Below, one piece after another: positions 8,146 to 16,688 of a stretch of 64,000 nt of DNA. Position 1 is the stretch's first letter; every line of letters starts with the position of its first letter. The translations under genes and the position numbers were made by a program. The DNA comes from Dongia_A sp035695765 (GTDB taxonomy: Bacteria; Pseudomonadota; Alphaproteobacteria; Dongiales; Dongiaceae), in NCBI GenBank assembly GCA_035695765.1, contig DASRRI010000085.1:1-64000 (forward strand), read 5' to 3'. The notes beneath the pieces were generated by a model. The model saw only the letters and a list, made by a program, of their open reading frames with translations, was not told where the DNA came from and did not search any database.

Positions 8146-8553
8146 ATGGGCATCGCGGCACGTTTGGACGAGATGGGCAAGCCGGCCTGGATCGCCCTGA
8201 TGGTTCTGACTTTCATCATCGCCTGGCCCGTCGGCCTGGCATTGCTCGCTTACCTGATATGGAGTGGACGCATGGGATGCGGTAATCACGGCCGCTGGCA
8301 CGGCCGACAGGAACGGATGGAGCGCTGGCGCGAAAACTGGCGGCGCGGCGCCTGGGGCGGATCGAGCGGCAATGCCGCTTTCGATGAATACCGCGCCGAG
8401 ACGCTGAAGCGGCTGGAGGAAGAGGAGAAGGAGTTCCGCGACTTCCTCGACCGTCTGCGCAAGGCGAAGGACAAGGCCGAGTTCGACCAGTTCATGGCCG
8501 ACCGCAAGAACAAGCCGCAGGGCCCGATCATCGACGGCGAACAGCCGGCGTAA
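8146..8553 (+). CDS. DUF2852 family membrane protein
   Basis: 135 residues. One strong transmembrane segment (PAWIALMVLTFIIAWPVGLALLAYLIW, about 12-40) is followed by a Gly/Arg/His/Trp-rich linker (MGCGNHGRWHGRQERM). A highly charged coiled-coil tail follows (LKRLEEEEKEFRDFLDRLRKAKDKAEFDQFMADRK). This layout is characteristic of DUF2852 proteins, which have no assigned function. GAGAGGAT precedes the ATG. Expression is probably controlled by the palindrome in its promoter and the neighbouring TetR protein. Confidence 0.85.
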   Translation: MGIAARLDEMGKPAWIALMVLTFIIAWPVGLALLAYLIWSGRMGCGNHGRWHGRQERMERWRENWRRGAWGGSSGNAAFDEYRAETLKRLEEEEKEFRDFLDRLRKAKDKAEFDQFMADRKNKPQGPIIDGEQPA

Positions 8554-8584
8554 TCGGCACCTCGCCTCGCTTCTCTCGAGAAAT

Positions 8585-8615
8585 AGCCGCCCGGGGTGGG
8601 GGAACCCGGGCGGCT
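8585..8615 (+). terminator. GC-rich hairpin after the DUF2852 gene
   Basis: Arms AGCCGCCCGGG and CCCGGGCGGCT (11 bp, perfect) around a 9-nt loop, 32 bp past the stop codon. A short CTCTGCCTT follows, so it is a plausible but not canonical intrinsic terminator. The remaining bases up to 8752 hold nothing I can support. Confidence 0.55.
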
Positions 8616-8752
8616 CTGCCTTAGGGGGAGGGAGGCTCACGGTGAAACCGGGCTTTGAGGATCAGGGACAGGGCCCGCTTCACGCATTCAAAGATGCGCT
8701 CCCCAGCGGCAGAACAAAAATGCCGATGGCCTATGGTCGCGATGCCCGCCTG

Positions 8753-9496
8753 TTATGGCGCGTGCTGCAGGCCGGGGAATAGAGCAACAAGCCCATCCAC
8801 CAGGTCCGCGATCATCGCATCGAGAATGGCGCGGCCCTTCTCGGCACTCGCCAACGTCGGATCGCCGAACGCGCCGGTTGCGCTGAAGTCGGCGGCGTTC
8901 TCATCCTCGCTTTGCATGGTGGTGGGCATCGCAAAAATATCTGGCGCAGGCTCCTTGCCGTAATCGGCGCGCGCCAGATCCATCCGCACCAAGGCCGGCG
9001 CGATCGCGAGCAGGATCGACGTTTCGTGCTCGTCGGCGTGGCTGCCGGATTGCTGTTGCAGCAGATGATCCGCGCTCCGGCCCAGACGCCGGATGTCGGC
9101 GACGCCGATCTTGATCCCGCGCTTCTTGAGAATGCCGCGCGTCGCCAATCTGATCGGTCCCTCGGTGGAGACGCCAGTGTTGACGATCGCAATGCGCCGC
9201 GCGCCTTGATCCAGTAATCCTTCCAGCAACTCGGTGAGCAGCTGCACGAACGTATCGGCGGAGAGATGCTGGCTGCCCGCATAGGCGCGAAACACCGGGT
9301 AATAGCCGAACGGCACGATCGGCGCGATCAGCACCGGCAGTTTCGCCGTCCCTTCGGTGACGGCGCGGGCCAGCAGCCAGTCGGTCTTCATCGGCAGATG
9401 ATGGCCGTGCTCCTTGGCAGCCGCGCCGATCGGGATGACGACGGGCACATCCGCCCTGAACTCTTCCGCAATCTCGGGCTGGAACCATCCGCTCAG
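8753..9496 (-). CDS. Creatininase family amidohydrolase
   Basis: Creatininase/formamidase-like metal-dependent amidohydrolase. The conserved motifs are PVVIPIGAAAKEHGHHLPMKTD (metal ligands E, H, D), FGYYPVFRAYAGSQHLS, NTGVSTEGP and HADEHETS. The start matters. A GTG at 9448 would open directly on PVVIP, but upstream in the same frame the codons read LSGWFQPEIAEEFRADV, supplying the tryptophan and lead expected in this family. The frame is open only back to a CTG at 9496, directly next to the stop codon of the DUF3553 gene. I therefore extend to 9496 (247 residues) and suspect a CTG start coupled to upstream translation; this is not proven. The substrate is unknown. Confidence 0.82.
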   Translation of the reverse strand: MSGWFQPEIAEEFRADVPVVIPIGAAAKEHGHHLPMKTDWLLARAVTEGTAKLPVLIAPIVPFGYYPVFRAYAGSQHLSADTFVQLLTELLEGLLDQGARRIAIVNTGVSTEGPIRLATRGILKKRGIKIGVADIRRLGRSADHLLQQQSGSHADEHETSILLAIAPALVRMDLARADYGKEPAPDIFAMPTTMQSEDENAADFSATGAFGDPTLASAEKGRAILDAMIADLVDGLVALFPGLQHAP

Positions 9497-9694
9497 TCAC
9501 CTGTTTCCGCCCTCTGAACCCGGTGTTTCGACCACGACCAGCGGGGCGGCCGCGAGGTTCAGCACCAGCTTCCCCCGATGCTCGAAATTGACCGTGACCT
9601 TGTCGCCGATCGCCGACTGGACCTGGCCCAGCCCCCAATCCGGGTTGGCGGGAGATCGCACGAAGGTTCCTGGCGCCAGCCGGTCCATGCGCAT
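9497..9694 (-). CDS. DUF3553 family small protein
   Basis: 65 residues with the DUF3553 pattern: LAPGTFVRSPANPDWGLGQVQS, then DKVTVNFEHRGKLVLNL and a PLVVVE strand. The family is a small SH3-like/tudor-like fold resembling the DNA-binding extension of UvrD-type helicases, with no established role on its own. It starts at an ATG with GGGAA just upstream. Its stop codon abuts the creatininase reading frame, so the two are likely one transcript. It is divergent from chpT, and the 155-bp gap should contain both promoters. Confidence 0.85.
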   Translation of the reverse strand: MRMDRLAPGTFVRSPANPDWGLGQVQSAIGDKVTVNFEHRGKLVLNLAAAPLVVVETPGSEGGNR

Positions 9695-9849
9695 TCATTT
9701 CCCGTTCATCTTGAGGCGTCCGAGTGGTCCCAGCCTTGCCCCAAATCCGCCAATATGTAACGAAGCATATACGTTTTCCCGCCAGGATCGGGATTAGATA
9801 CTCATAGCCGGCCGTCTTTGTGCGGCCCAACGACAAGAAGGGCTTCGGC

Positions 9850-10488
9850 ATGGACATTCACCTGCGCGCACTCGAACTGGCCTGTTCCAAATTGTGCCAT
9901 GACGTGATCAGCCCGATCGGGGCGGTCAATAACGGTCTGGAGCTGCTGGAAGAGGAAGACGACGCCGCGCTGAAGGAAGAGGCGACGGCGCTTGCCCAGC
10001 GCAGCGCCAAGCGGGCCAGCATCCTGTTGCAGGTCTATCGCAGCGCGTTCGGCAATGCCGGCAACCAGCAGACCTTTGGCCCGCGCGAGGCGGTCGCGCT
10101 CGCCCAGGAGTTCCTGCAGACCGGAAAGGCGCAGTTGACCGCCGACGACCTGCCCGATTCCAGCGCCTGCCCGGCGGGCTATGGCAAGCTCGTGCTCAAC
10201 CTGATCATCATCGGCGCCGATGCCTTGCCGCGCGGCGGCACGATCCGGCTCCAGGTCCGCTCGCCGCAGCAGGGCGCCGGGGCGATCGAGGTGGATTGCG
10301 CCGGCCAGCAGATCGCCTGGTCGGAGGAGTTCGGCCGCGCGGTCAATCGCAGGCTGCAGGCGGAAGAACTGACGGCCCACAACATACTCCCCTATGTCTC
10401 CGCGACCTTTGCGGAGCGGCTCGGCATGGCCCTTACAATCAGCCAAACTGGGGCTGGAAACCTAGGGATTCGCGCAGCTTCGCGGTAG
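9850..10488 (+). CDS. chpT: Histidine phosphotransferase ChpT
   Basis: 212 residues matching ChpT, the cytoplasmic phosphotransfer protein that relays phosphate from the CckA hybrid kinase to CtrA and CpdR in alphaproteobacteria. The phospho-accepting His is in SKLCHDVISPIGAVNNGLEL near residue 15, in a dimerising helical hairpin. The C-terminal half is a degenerate GHKL ATPase-like fold (YGKLVLNLIIIGADALPRGGTIRL). AAGAAGG lies upstream of the ATG at 9850; an ATG 30 bases earlier is less likely. It sits directly before cheA and about 6 kb from ctrA, its expected target. Confidence 0.9.
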   Translation: MDIHLRALELACSKLCHDVISPIGAVNNGLELLEEEDDAALKEEATALAQRSAKRASILLQVYRSAFGNAGNQQTFGPREAVALAQEFLQTGKAQLTADDLPDSSACPAGYGKLVLNLIIIGADALPRGGTIRLQVRSPQQGAGAIEVDCAGQQIAWSEEFGRAVNRRLQAEELTAHNILPYVSATFAERLGMALTISQTGAGNLGIRAASR

Positions 10489-10620
10489 CGCCATCGGCCA
10501 TCCGGTATAGGCTGGGTTCATCTTAAATTAATCGTTTTCGGTAACGCTGCGAGTAGTGTCGCACGCCTGTCCTTGCATGTGTGGGCGACCGATCGGTCAA
10601 CCAGCCCAAGAGCCCGCATT

Positions 10621-13600
10621 ATGGATGATCTGCTGAGTGAGTTCCTGACGGAAACCTCTGAGAACCTTGCCGTTCTGGACGTCGAGCTGGTGAAGCTCGA
10701 GCAGAACCCGAACGACATGGAGCTGCTCGGAAACATCTTCCGTCTGGTCCACACCGTGAAGGGCACGTGCGGCTTCCTGGGCCTGCCGCGCCTAGAATCG
10801 GTCGCGCATGCCGGCGAGAACATCCTCGGCAAGCTGCGTGACGGCGAGCTGGTCGCCAGCCCCGAGGCCGTCACCGCGGTTCTGGAATGCCTCGATCGTA
10901 TCCGCTCCATCATGAGCGATCTCGAGGCAAGCGGCAGCGAGCCCGCGGGCGACGATTCAGCGCTCATCCAGCGCCTCAACCACATCGCCGAAGGTGGCGC
11001 CGCACCGGCTCCCGCAAAGCCGGCAGCAGCTCCCAAATCCCAATCGAAGGCGGAACCCATGGCAGCTAAGTCCGGCAACGCCCCGACGATCTACGAGCAG
11101 ATCGGCGGCATGGGCACGATCGATGCGGTGGTCGAAGTCATGTTCTCCCGCGTCATGGGCGACCTGCGCATCAAGCACCTGTTCGAAGGCGTGAACCTGG
11201 ACCGGCTGCAGGGCCGCATGCGCGAATATCTTTCGCTGGTCTGCGGCGGCCCGAACACCTTCGGCAAGGTCGACCTGAAGTGCCCGCATGCCGCGGCGGT
11301 CGGCAAGGGCATGGACGATACGCACTTCGACGCGTTCGCCGGCCACATGCAGGCGGCTCTCAATGCCCTCGAGGTTCCGGCTGCGCTAGCCGCGATGATT
11401 ATGGCGATCGTGTTTGCCAGCCGCGACGAAATCATGGGCCGCGCCGAATCCGGCTCCAGCCCGACCAACGCCGCGGCGCATGCCGCCGCCGGGCACGCCG
11501 TGGAAGCAGCGCCTGCACCCGCGCCCGAAGTCGAGCCGGCGCCAGCTCCGACCAAGGCCGCCGCCGCTGCCGCGATGGCCGCGCCCGCCAAGGCCGATTC
11601 TGAAACCAAGGACAGCGCGGTCGCCAACCAGAGCATCCGCGTCAATGTCGAGCTGCTCGAGAACCTAATGACGATGGTGAGCGAGCTGGTGCTCACCCGC
11701 AACCAGGTGCTGCAGATTCTGCGCAAGCAGAAGGACAGCGAGTTCGCCGGTCCCCTGCAGCGTCTCAACCACGTCACGTCGGAGCTGCAGGAAGGCGTCA
11801 TGAAGACGCGCATGCAGCCGATCGGCAACGCCTGGTCCAAGCTGCCGCGCCTGGTGCGCGATCTCAGCCACGAACTGAAGAAGAAGATCGATCTGGTCAT
11901 GATCGGCCAGGACACCGAGCTCGACCGCCAGGTCCTGGAGATGATCAAGGACCCGCTGACCCACATGGTCCGCAACTCCGCCGACCACGGCTTGGAAATT
12001 CCGGATGAGCGGCGCCGCGCGGGCAAGCCAGAGACCGGCAAGGTCACGCTCAACGCCTATCACGAAGGCGGCCACATCATCATCGAGGTGAGCGATGACG
12101 GCCGCGGCCTCGCGATCGATCGCATCAAGGCGAAGATCGTGCAGAACGGCCTCGCCAGCGAGTCCGAGCTCGAGCAGATGAGCGAGCAGCAGATCCAGCA
12201 ATACGTGTTCAAGGCCGGCTTCTCGACCGCTGCCAAGGTGACCAGCGTCTCGGGCCGCGGCGTCGGCATGGACGTGGTCAAGACCAACATCGAGAAGATC
12301 GGCGGCACGGTCGAGATGCGCTCGGTCGCCGGCAAGGGCACGACCTTCGTCATCAAGATCCCACTCACCCTCGCGATCGTCTCCGCGCTCATCGTCGAGT
12401 GCGCGAGCGAGCGTTTCGCGATCCCGCAGATCAGCGTGGTCGAGCTGGTGCGCGCCACCACCAACGGCGAGCTGAAGGTCGAGCGGATCAAGGACACGCC
12501 GGTGCTGCGCCTGCGCAACCGCCTGCTGCCGCTGGTCTCGTTGCGCAAGCTGCTGCAGCTCGACACTGGCGAGGTGAAGTCCGAAGATGACACATTCATC
12601 GTCGTCACCCAGGTCGGCACCTACAGCTTCGGCATCATGGTCGACCGGGTATTCGATACCGAGGAAATCGTCGTGAAGCCGGTTGCGCCGATCCTGCGCG
12701 ACATCGAGATGTTCTCCGGCAACACGATCCTGGGCGACGGCAGCGTCATCATGATCCTGGATCCAAACGGCATCGCGTCGCATTCCGGCCAGACCGGCGT
12801 GGCCGAGAGCGCGGGCGCCGACAAGATGGCGGCCAAGGCCCGCGGCCACAGCGACGAGAAGGTTCCGCTGCTGCTGTTCCGCGCCGGCGACGGTGCGCCA
12901 AAGGCGGTTCCGCTGGCCCTGGTCGCGCGCCTCGAGGAGATCGAGCGCAAGGCGATCGAGACTTCCAATGGACGCTGGGTCGTTCAGTATCGCGGCCAGC
13001 TCATGCCGCTCATTAATCTCGACGCGGGCCAGAGCATCGCCACCGAGGGCACGCGCCAGCCGGTCCTGGTGTTCCAGGACGACGAGCACTCGATGGGCCT
13101 GATGGTCGAGCAGATCGTCGACATCGTGGAAGCGCGGCTCAACGTCGAGTTGGGTGCCGAGCTGCCGGGCCGCATTGGCAGCGCGGTGGTAGCGGGCCAG
13201 GCGACCGAGATCATCGATACCGGCTATTTCCTGCGCCAGGCCTACGCCGACTGGTTCGGCTCTCGCGACCGCGACAAGACCGGCACCGCCCACAAGCGCC
13301 TGCTGCTGGTCGACGACAGCGCCTTCTTCCGCAACCTGCTGGCACCGCAACTCTCCGCCGCCGGCTTCGAGGTCACGGCAGTCGACAGCCCGGATCGCGC
13401 CTTGATGCTGTGCGAGGCGGGCGAAGAGTTCGACATCATCGTCAGCGACATCGAAATGCCCGGCATGTCCGGTTTCGAGTTCTGCGAAATGGTGAAGCGC
13501 AGCGGGCGCTGGCAGAACGTGCCGATCGTCGCCCTGTCATCGCACGCCTCGCCGCACAACCTTGAGAAAGGCCGCTCGGTCGGGTTCGACGATTACGTTG

Positions 13601-13671
13601 CGAAGTATGACCGCGACGGCCTGGTCCACACCTTGAATTCCACCCTGTCCGAGATGAGGGGCGCAGCATGA
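10621..13671 (+). CDS. cheA: Hybrid chemotaxis kinase CheA with an internal truncated-haemoglobin domain and C-terminal receiver
   Basis: 1016 residues. Order: P1 Hpt domain 1-105 with phospho-His 44 (RLVHTVKGTCGF); an Ala/Pro linker; a group I truncated-haemoglobin domain about 155-272; a long Ala/Pro linker; P3 dimerisation from about 336; P4 ATPase with HMVRNSADHG; a first CheW-like domain (about 575-715) and a second (about 745-865); receiver about 893-1012 with phospho-Asp 943. The globin-like part aligns with M. tuberculosis GlbN without gaps from B10 to F8: proximal His is 223, with GGP before it. B10 is Phe 175 instead of Tyr and E11 is Met 200 instead of Gln. The ATG at 10621 matches the Hpt start. 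It overlaps cheW by four bases. A kinase responding to a haem ligand is inferred. Confidence 0.95.
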   Translation: MDDLLSEFLTETSENLAVLDVELVKLEQNPNDMELLGNIFRLVHTVKGTCGFLGLPRLESVAHAGENILGKLRDGELVASPEAVTAVLECLDRIRSIMSDLEASGSEPAGDDSALIQRLNHIAEGGAAPAPAKPAAAPKSQSKAEPMAAKSGNAPTIYEQIGGMGTIDAVVEVMFSRVMGDLRIKHLFEGVNLDRLQGRMREYLSLVCGGPNTFGKVDLKCPHAAAVGKGMDDTHFDAFAGHMQAALNALEVPAALAAMIMAIVFASRDEIMGRAESGSSPTNAAAHAAAGHAVEAAPAPAPEVEPAPAPTKAAAAAAMAAPAKADSETKDSAVANQSIRVNVELLENLMTMVSELVLTRNQVLQILRKQKDSEFAGPLQRLNHVTSELQEGVMKTRMQPIGNAWSKLPRLVRDLSHELKKKIDLVMIGQDTELDRQVLEMIKDPLTHMVRNSADHGLEIPDERRRAGKPETGKVTLNAYHEGGHIIIEVSDDGRGLAIDRIKAKIVQNGLASESELEQMSEQQIQQYVFKAGFSTAAKVTSVSGRGVGMDVVKTNIEKIGGTVEMRSVAGKGTTFVIKIPLTLAIVSALIVECASERFAIPQISVVELVRATTNGELKVERIKDTPVLRLRNRLLPLVSLRKLLQLDTGEVKSEDDTFIVVTQVGTYSFGIMVDRVFDTEEIVVKPVAPILRDIEMFSGNTILGDGSVIMILDPNGIASHSGQTGVAESAGADKMAAKARGHSDEKVPLLLFRAGDGAPKAVPLALVARLEEIERKAIETSNGRWVVQYRGQLMPLINLDAGQSIATEGTRQPVLVFQDDEHSMGLMVEQIVDIVEARLNVELGAELPGRIGSAVVAGQATEIIDTGYFLRQAYADWFGSRDRDKTGTAHKRLLLVDDSAFFRNLLAPQLSAAGFEVTAVDSPDRALMLCEAGEEFDIIVSDIEMPGMSGFEFCEMVKRSGRWQNVPIVALSSHASPHNLEKGRSVGFDDYVAKYDRDGLVHTLNSTLSEMRGAA

Positions 13672-14162
13672 GTTCGACCGCTACCACCACGACTGACAGC
13701 GCCACGGCCGTCGGGTCGGAGGACCACCGCGACTATGTGACCATGTCGATCGGATCGCAGATGTTCGGGATCCCGGTCCTCAACGTGCAGGACGTGCTGG
13801 GCTCGCAGCAGATCACGCGCGTGCCGCTGGCGCCGCCCGAGGTCGCGGGATCACTCAACCTGCGCGGCCGGATCGTGACCGCGATCGACGTGCGGCCGCG
13901 CCTCGGCATGCCCAAGAAGGAAGACGGCAAGCCTCCGATGTCGGTGGTGGTCGAACACGAAGGCGAACTCTACAGCCTGCTGGTGGATTCGGTGGGCGAG
14001 GTGCTGAGCCTCAACATGAAGGACTATCAGCGTAATCCGCCGACCTTGAATGCGCGCCTGCGCGAATTCTCGGACGGCATCTACCGGCTGAACGGCGCAT
14101 TGCTGGTCGTTCTGTCCGTCGGGTCTCTGTTGAATTTTGGTGGTCATAAGGACGTCGCATAG
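13668..14162 (+). CDS. cheW: Chemotaxis adaptor CheW
   Basis: 164-residue single CheW domain that couples chemoreceptors to CheA. A disordered Ser/Thr-rich N-terminus (about 20 residues) precedes DYVTMSIGSQMFGIPVLNVQDVL. The conserved core PEVAGSLNLRGRIVTAIDVRPRLGM and the later LVDSVGEVLSL follow. Its ATG overlaps the cheA stop as ATGA, implying translational coupling. CheA already contains two CheW-like domains, so this operon encodes three CheW modules for one array. Confidence 0.96.
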   Translation: MSSTATTTTDSATAVGSEDHRDYVTMSIGSQMFGIPVLNVQDVLGSQQITRVPLAPPEVAGSLNLRGRIVTAIDVRPRLGMPKKEDGKPPMSVVVEHEGELYSLLVDSVGEVLSLNMKDYQRNPPTLNARLREFSDGIYRLNGALLVVLSVGSLLNFGGHKDVA

Positions 14163-14191
14163 CGCGTCGAAATTAGGGGCGGAGCTACACG

Positions 14192-14557
14192 ATGAAGTGC
14201 TGTCTGGTTGTCGACGATTCGAAAGTCGTTCGGATGGTCGCTCGAAAAATCCTCGAAGGCCTCAATTTTGAGATCGAAGAGGCGGAAGACGGCCGCAAGG
14301 CCATGGATGCGTGCCTGAAGCGCATGCCCGACGCCATCCTGCTGGATTGGAACATGCCGGTGCTGAGCGGCATCGATTTCCTGCGCGAGTTGCGCAAGGC
14401 CGATGGTGGGCAGACCCCGATCGTGGTGTTCTGCACGACCGAGAACGATATCGCCCACATCCAGGAAGCGATCGGCGCCGGCGCCAACGAGTACATCATG
14501 AAGCCGTTCGACAGCGAGATCATTGAGTCGAAATTCACTCAGGTCGGCTTGATCTGA
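14192..14557 (+). CDS. cheY: Chemotaxis response regulator CheY
   Basis: 121-residue single receiver domain. Acidic pocket DD in CLVVDDSKVVR (residues 8-9), phospho-Asp in AILLDWNMPVLSG near 51, Thr in VVFCTTEND near 81, and Lys in YIMKPFDSE near 103 are all present. GGCGGAG precedes the ATG. It is the third gene of the che operon and should carry the signal from CheA to the FliM/FliN switch. The C-terminal receiver of CheA may compete with it as a phosphate sink. Confidence 0.96.
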   Translation: MKCCLVVDDSKVVRMVARKILEGLNFEIEEAEDGRKAMDACLKRMPDAILLDWNMPVLSGIDFLRELRKADGGQTPIVVFCTTENDIAHIQEAIGAGANEYIMKPFDSEIIESKFTQVGLI

Positions 14558-14607
14558 GTGCCAGCGGCTGGGACAGAGTACGAACTGCGGATTGTCGGGA
14601 GACGGGT

Positions 14608-15747
14608 GTGAGGGAGATTGGATTACCGAGGACTGCGGCCACCGGACTGACGCCAATCCGTGTTTTGGTGGTAGACGATTCCCACGTCATTCGCGGCCTT
14701 CTGACGCGTTCGCTCGATAGCGATCCCGGAATCAAGGTGGTCGCCACCGCCAGCAACGGCAAGGCAGCGATCGATGAAGTCACCCGCAACGAATTCGACG
14801 TGGTGGTGCTGGACATCGAAATGCCGGTCATGGATGGCATGACGGCGCTGCCGCAATTGCTCGCGGCGCGGCCCGGCATGCAGGTCATCATGGCTTCGAC
14901 CCTGACGCTCAAGGGCGCCTCGATCAGCATGAAGGCCCTGTCCAAGGGCGCGGCGGACTACGTGCCGAAGCCGACCTCGACCGGCGAGATCAATTCGGCC
15001 GAGGATTTCAAGCGCGAGCTCATCTCGAAGGTGAAGAGCTGGGGCGCGGTGGCGCGCCGCCGGCGCGGTTCCGCGGCTCGCCAGGGTGCCGAACCGACGA
15101 GCAGCGTGGCGACGCGGCGTTTCCCGGCGGGCCCGGTCAAGCTGCGCGACGTACCGACCCTGTTCCGGCCGGATTGCATCGCGATCGGGTCGTCGACCGG
15201 CGGACCGCAGGCCCTGTTCAAGGTCTTCCAGATGATGGGCAAGGTGACCAACCTGCCGGTGTTCGTGACGCAGCACATGCCGGCAACCTTCACCACCATT
15301 CTGGCCGAGCATCTGGGTCAGGCGAGCGGCATGCCTGCGGCGGAAGCCAAGGATGGCGAGCCGGTTGTCCCGGGCCGCATCTATGTCGCGCCAGGCGATT
15401 TCCACATGACGGTGCAGTCGGAGGCCGGCCGCAAGGTGCTCCGGCTCGACAAGAGCCCGCCGGAGAATTTCTGCCGGCCGGCAGTGGACCCGATGCTGCG
15501 GTCACTGGCGAAAGCGTACAACGGCAAGGTGCTGACCGTGATCCTGACTGGCATGGGCCAGGACGGATTGAAGGGCGGCCAGGAGCTGTCGGCTGCCGGG
15601 GGCGTCATAGCCGCCCAGGACGAGGCGACCAGTGTGGTATGGGGTATGCCCGGCTCGGTCGCGAGTGCCGGCCTGTGCAGCGCTGTGTTGCCGCTTTCCG
15701 ATATCGGGCCTTACGTCCGTAAGGCTATTTCGAGGATGGCTGCATGA
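14608..15747 (+). CDS. cheB: Chemotaxis methylesterase CheB
   Basis: 379 residues: an N-terminal receiver (VLVVDDSHVIRGLL, phospho-Asp in VVVLDIEMPVMDG) and a C-terminal methylesterase/deamidase domain. The catalytic triad is Ser in IAIGSSTGGPQAL, His in VTQHMPATF and Asp in LTGMGQDGLKGG. It removes methyl groups from, and deamidates, chemoreceptors for adaptation. The GTG start at 14608 is supported by GGGAGA six bases upstream. The basic linker RRRRGSAARQGAE joins the domains. Its stop overlaps the cheR start by four bases. Confidence 0.96.
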   Translation: MREIGLPRTAATGLTPIRVLVVDDSHVIRGLLTRSLDSDPGIKVVATASNGKAAIDEVTRNEFDVVVLDIEMPVMDGMTALPQLLAARPGMQVIMASTLTLKGASISMKALSKGAADYVPKPTSTGEINSAEDFKRELISKVKSWGAVARRRRGSAARQGAEPTSSVATRRFPAGPVKLRDVPTLFRPDCIAIGSSTGGPQALFKVFQMMGKVTNLPVFVTQHMPATFTTILAEHLGQASGMPAAEAKDGEPVVPGRIYVAPGDFHMTVQSEAGRKVLRLDKSPPENFCRPAVDPMLRSLAKAYNGKVLTVILTGMGQDGLKGGQELSAAGGVIAAQDEATSVVWGMPGSVASAGLCSAVLPLSDIGPYVRKAISRMAA

Positions 15748-16610
15748 CCGCGACCGATTTCGAATTCATCTGCCAGATCCTCCGAGAACGTTCGGGATTG
15801 GTCCTCACCAACGACAAGGCTTACCTGCTGGAAAGCCGATTGTTGCCGGTGGCGCGCAAGTGGAAGCTGGCGACCTTCGACGACCTGGTGCGCACCATCC
15901 GCACGCGGATGGACGAAGCGGTGATCCGCGACGTGGTCGAGGCGATGACGACCAATGAGTCGTTCTTCTTCCGCGACACCAAGCCGTTCGACCAGTTCAA
16001 GGCGCTGGTGCTGCCGGCGATGCTCAAGAACCGTGCGGCGAACCGCACCATCCGGATCTGGAGCGCTGCCTGCTCAAGCGGCCAGGAGCCTTATTCGCTG
16101 GCCATGATCCTCTCGGAGATGGCGGCGCAGCTGAACGGCTGGAGGATCGAGATCATCGGCACCGACCTCTCCACCGAGATCCTGAATCGCGCCAAGGAAG
16201 GCATGTATTCGCAGTTCGAGGTGCAGCGCGGCCTGCCCATCACCATGCTGGTCAAGTATTTCGCCCAGATCGGCGACCGCTGGCAGATCAATGCCAAGAT
16301 CCGCAGCATGGTGCAGTATCGCGAGTTCAATTTGCTGCAGGACACGGCGCAGCTCGGCCGGTTCGACGTGGTGTTCTGCCGCAACGTGCTGATCTATTTC
16401 GACCAGCCAACCAAGACCCGCGTGCTCAATAGCGTCGCCAAGATGATGCCGGAAGACGGCTTCCTCTTCCTCGGCGGCGCAGAAACCGTGCTCGGCATCA
16501 CGGACAAGTTCCAGATGGTGCCCGGCCAGCGCGGCGTCTATGGCGTCGCGACCGCCCAGCGTCCCGCCAGCGCGTTCCCGATTGCCGCCGCAGCCGGTGC
16601 GCCGCGGTAG
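15744..16610 (+). CDS. cheR: Chemoreceptor methyltransferase CheR
   Basis: 288 residues; SAM-dependent methylation of receptor glutamates. An N-terminal helical domain (FEFICQILRERSGLVLTNDKAYLLESRL) precedes the methyltransferase domain with TNESFFFRDTKPFDQF. The SAM motif is IRIWSAACSSGQEPYSLAMIL, followed by FDVVFCRNVLIYFDQ. It overlaps cheB by ATGA. As the last gene of the che operon, it converges on ctrA across a strong hairpin. No chemoreceptor gene is present in the window. Confidence 0.96.
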   Translation: MTATDFEFICQILRERSGLVLTNDKAYLLESRLLPVARKWKLATFDDLVRTIRTRMDEAVIRDVVEAMTTNESFFFRDTKPFDQFKALVLPAMLKNRAANRTIRIWSAACSSGQEPYSLAMILSEMAAQLNGWRIEIIGTDLSTEILNRAKEGMYSQFEVQRGLPITMLVKYFAQIGDRWQINAKIRSMVQYREFNLLQDTAQLGRFDVVFCRNVLIYFDQPTKTRVLNSVAKMMPEDGFLFLGGAETVLGITDKFQMVPGQRGVYGVATAQRPASAFPIAAAAGAPR

Positions 16611-16631
16611 CGCTCAGCATCCCAAAAAAGA

Positions 16632-16658
16632 CATCGCCGGGCACAGGGCCCGGCGATG
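16632..16658. terminator. Hairpin terminator between cheR and ctrA
   Basis: Arms CATCGCCGGGC and GCCCGGCGATG pair perfectly (11 bp) around a 5-nt loop. On the minus strand the hairpin is followed within two bases by a run of six T, a standard intrinsic terminator for ctrA. It may also end the che operon from the other side. Confidence 0.8.
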
Positions 16659-16688
16659 ATGATTCCGATCAAGAGGGACGGCGCGACT

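Noticed and set aside
11665..13350. A 561-codon minus-strand frame opposite cheA
   Set aside because: Shadow of the CheA coding strand: rich in His, Asp and Ala, no recognisable domain, inside a well-defined plus-strand operon.
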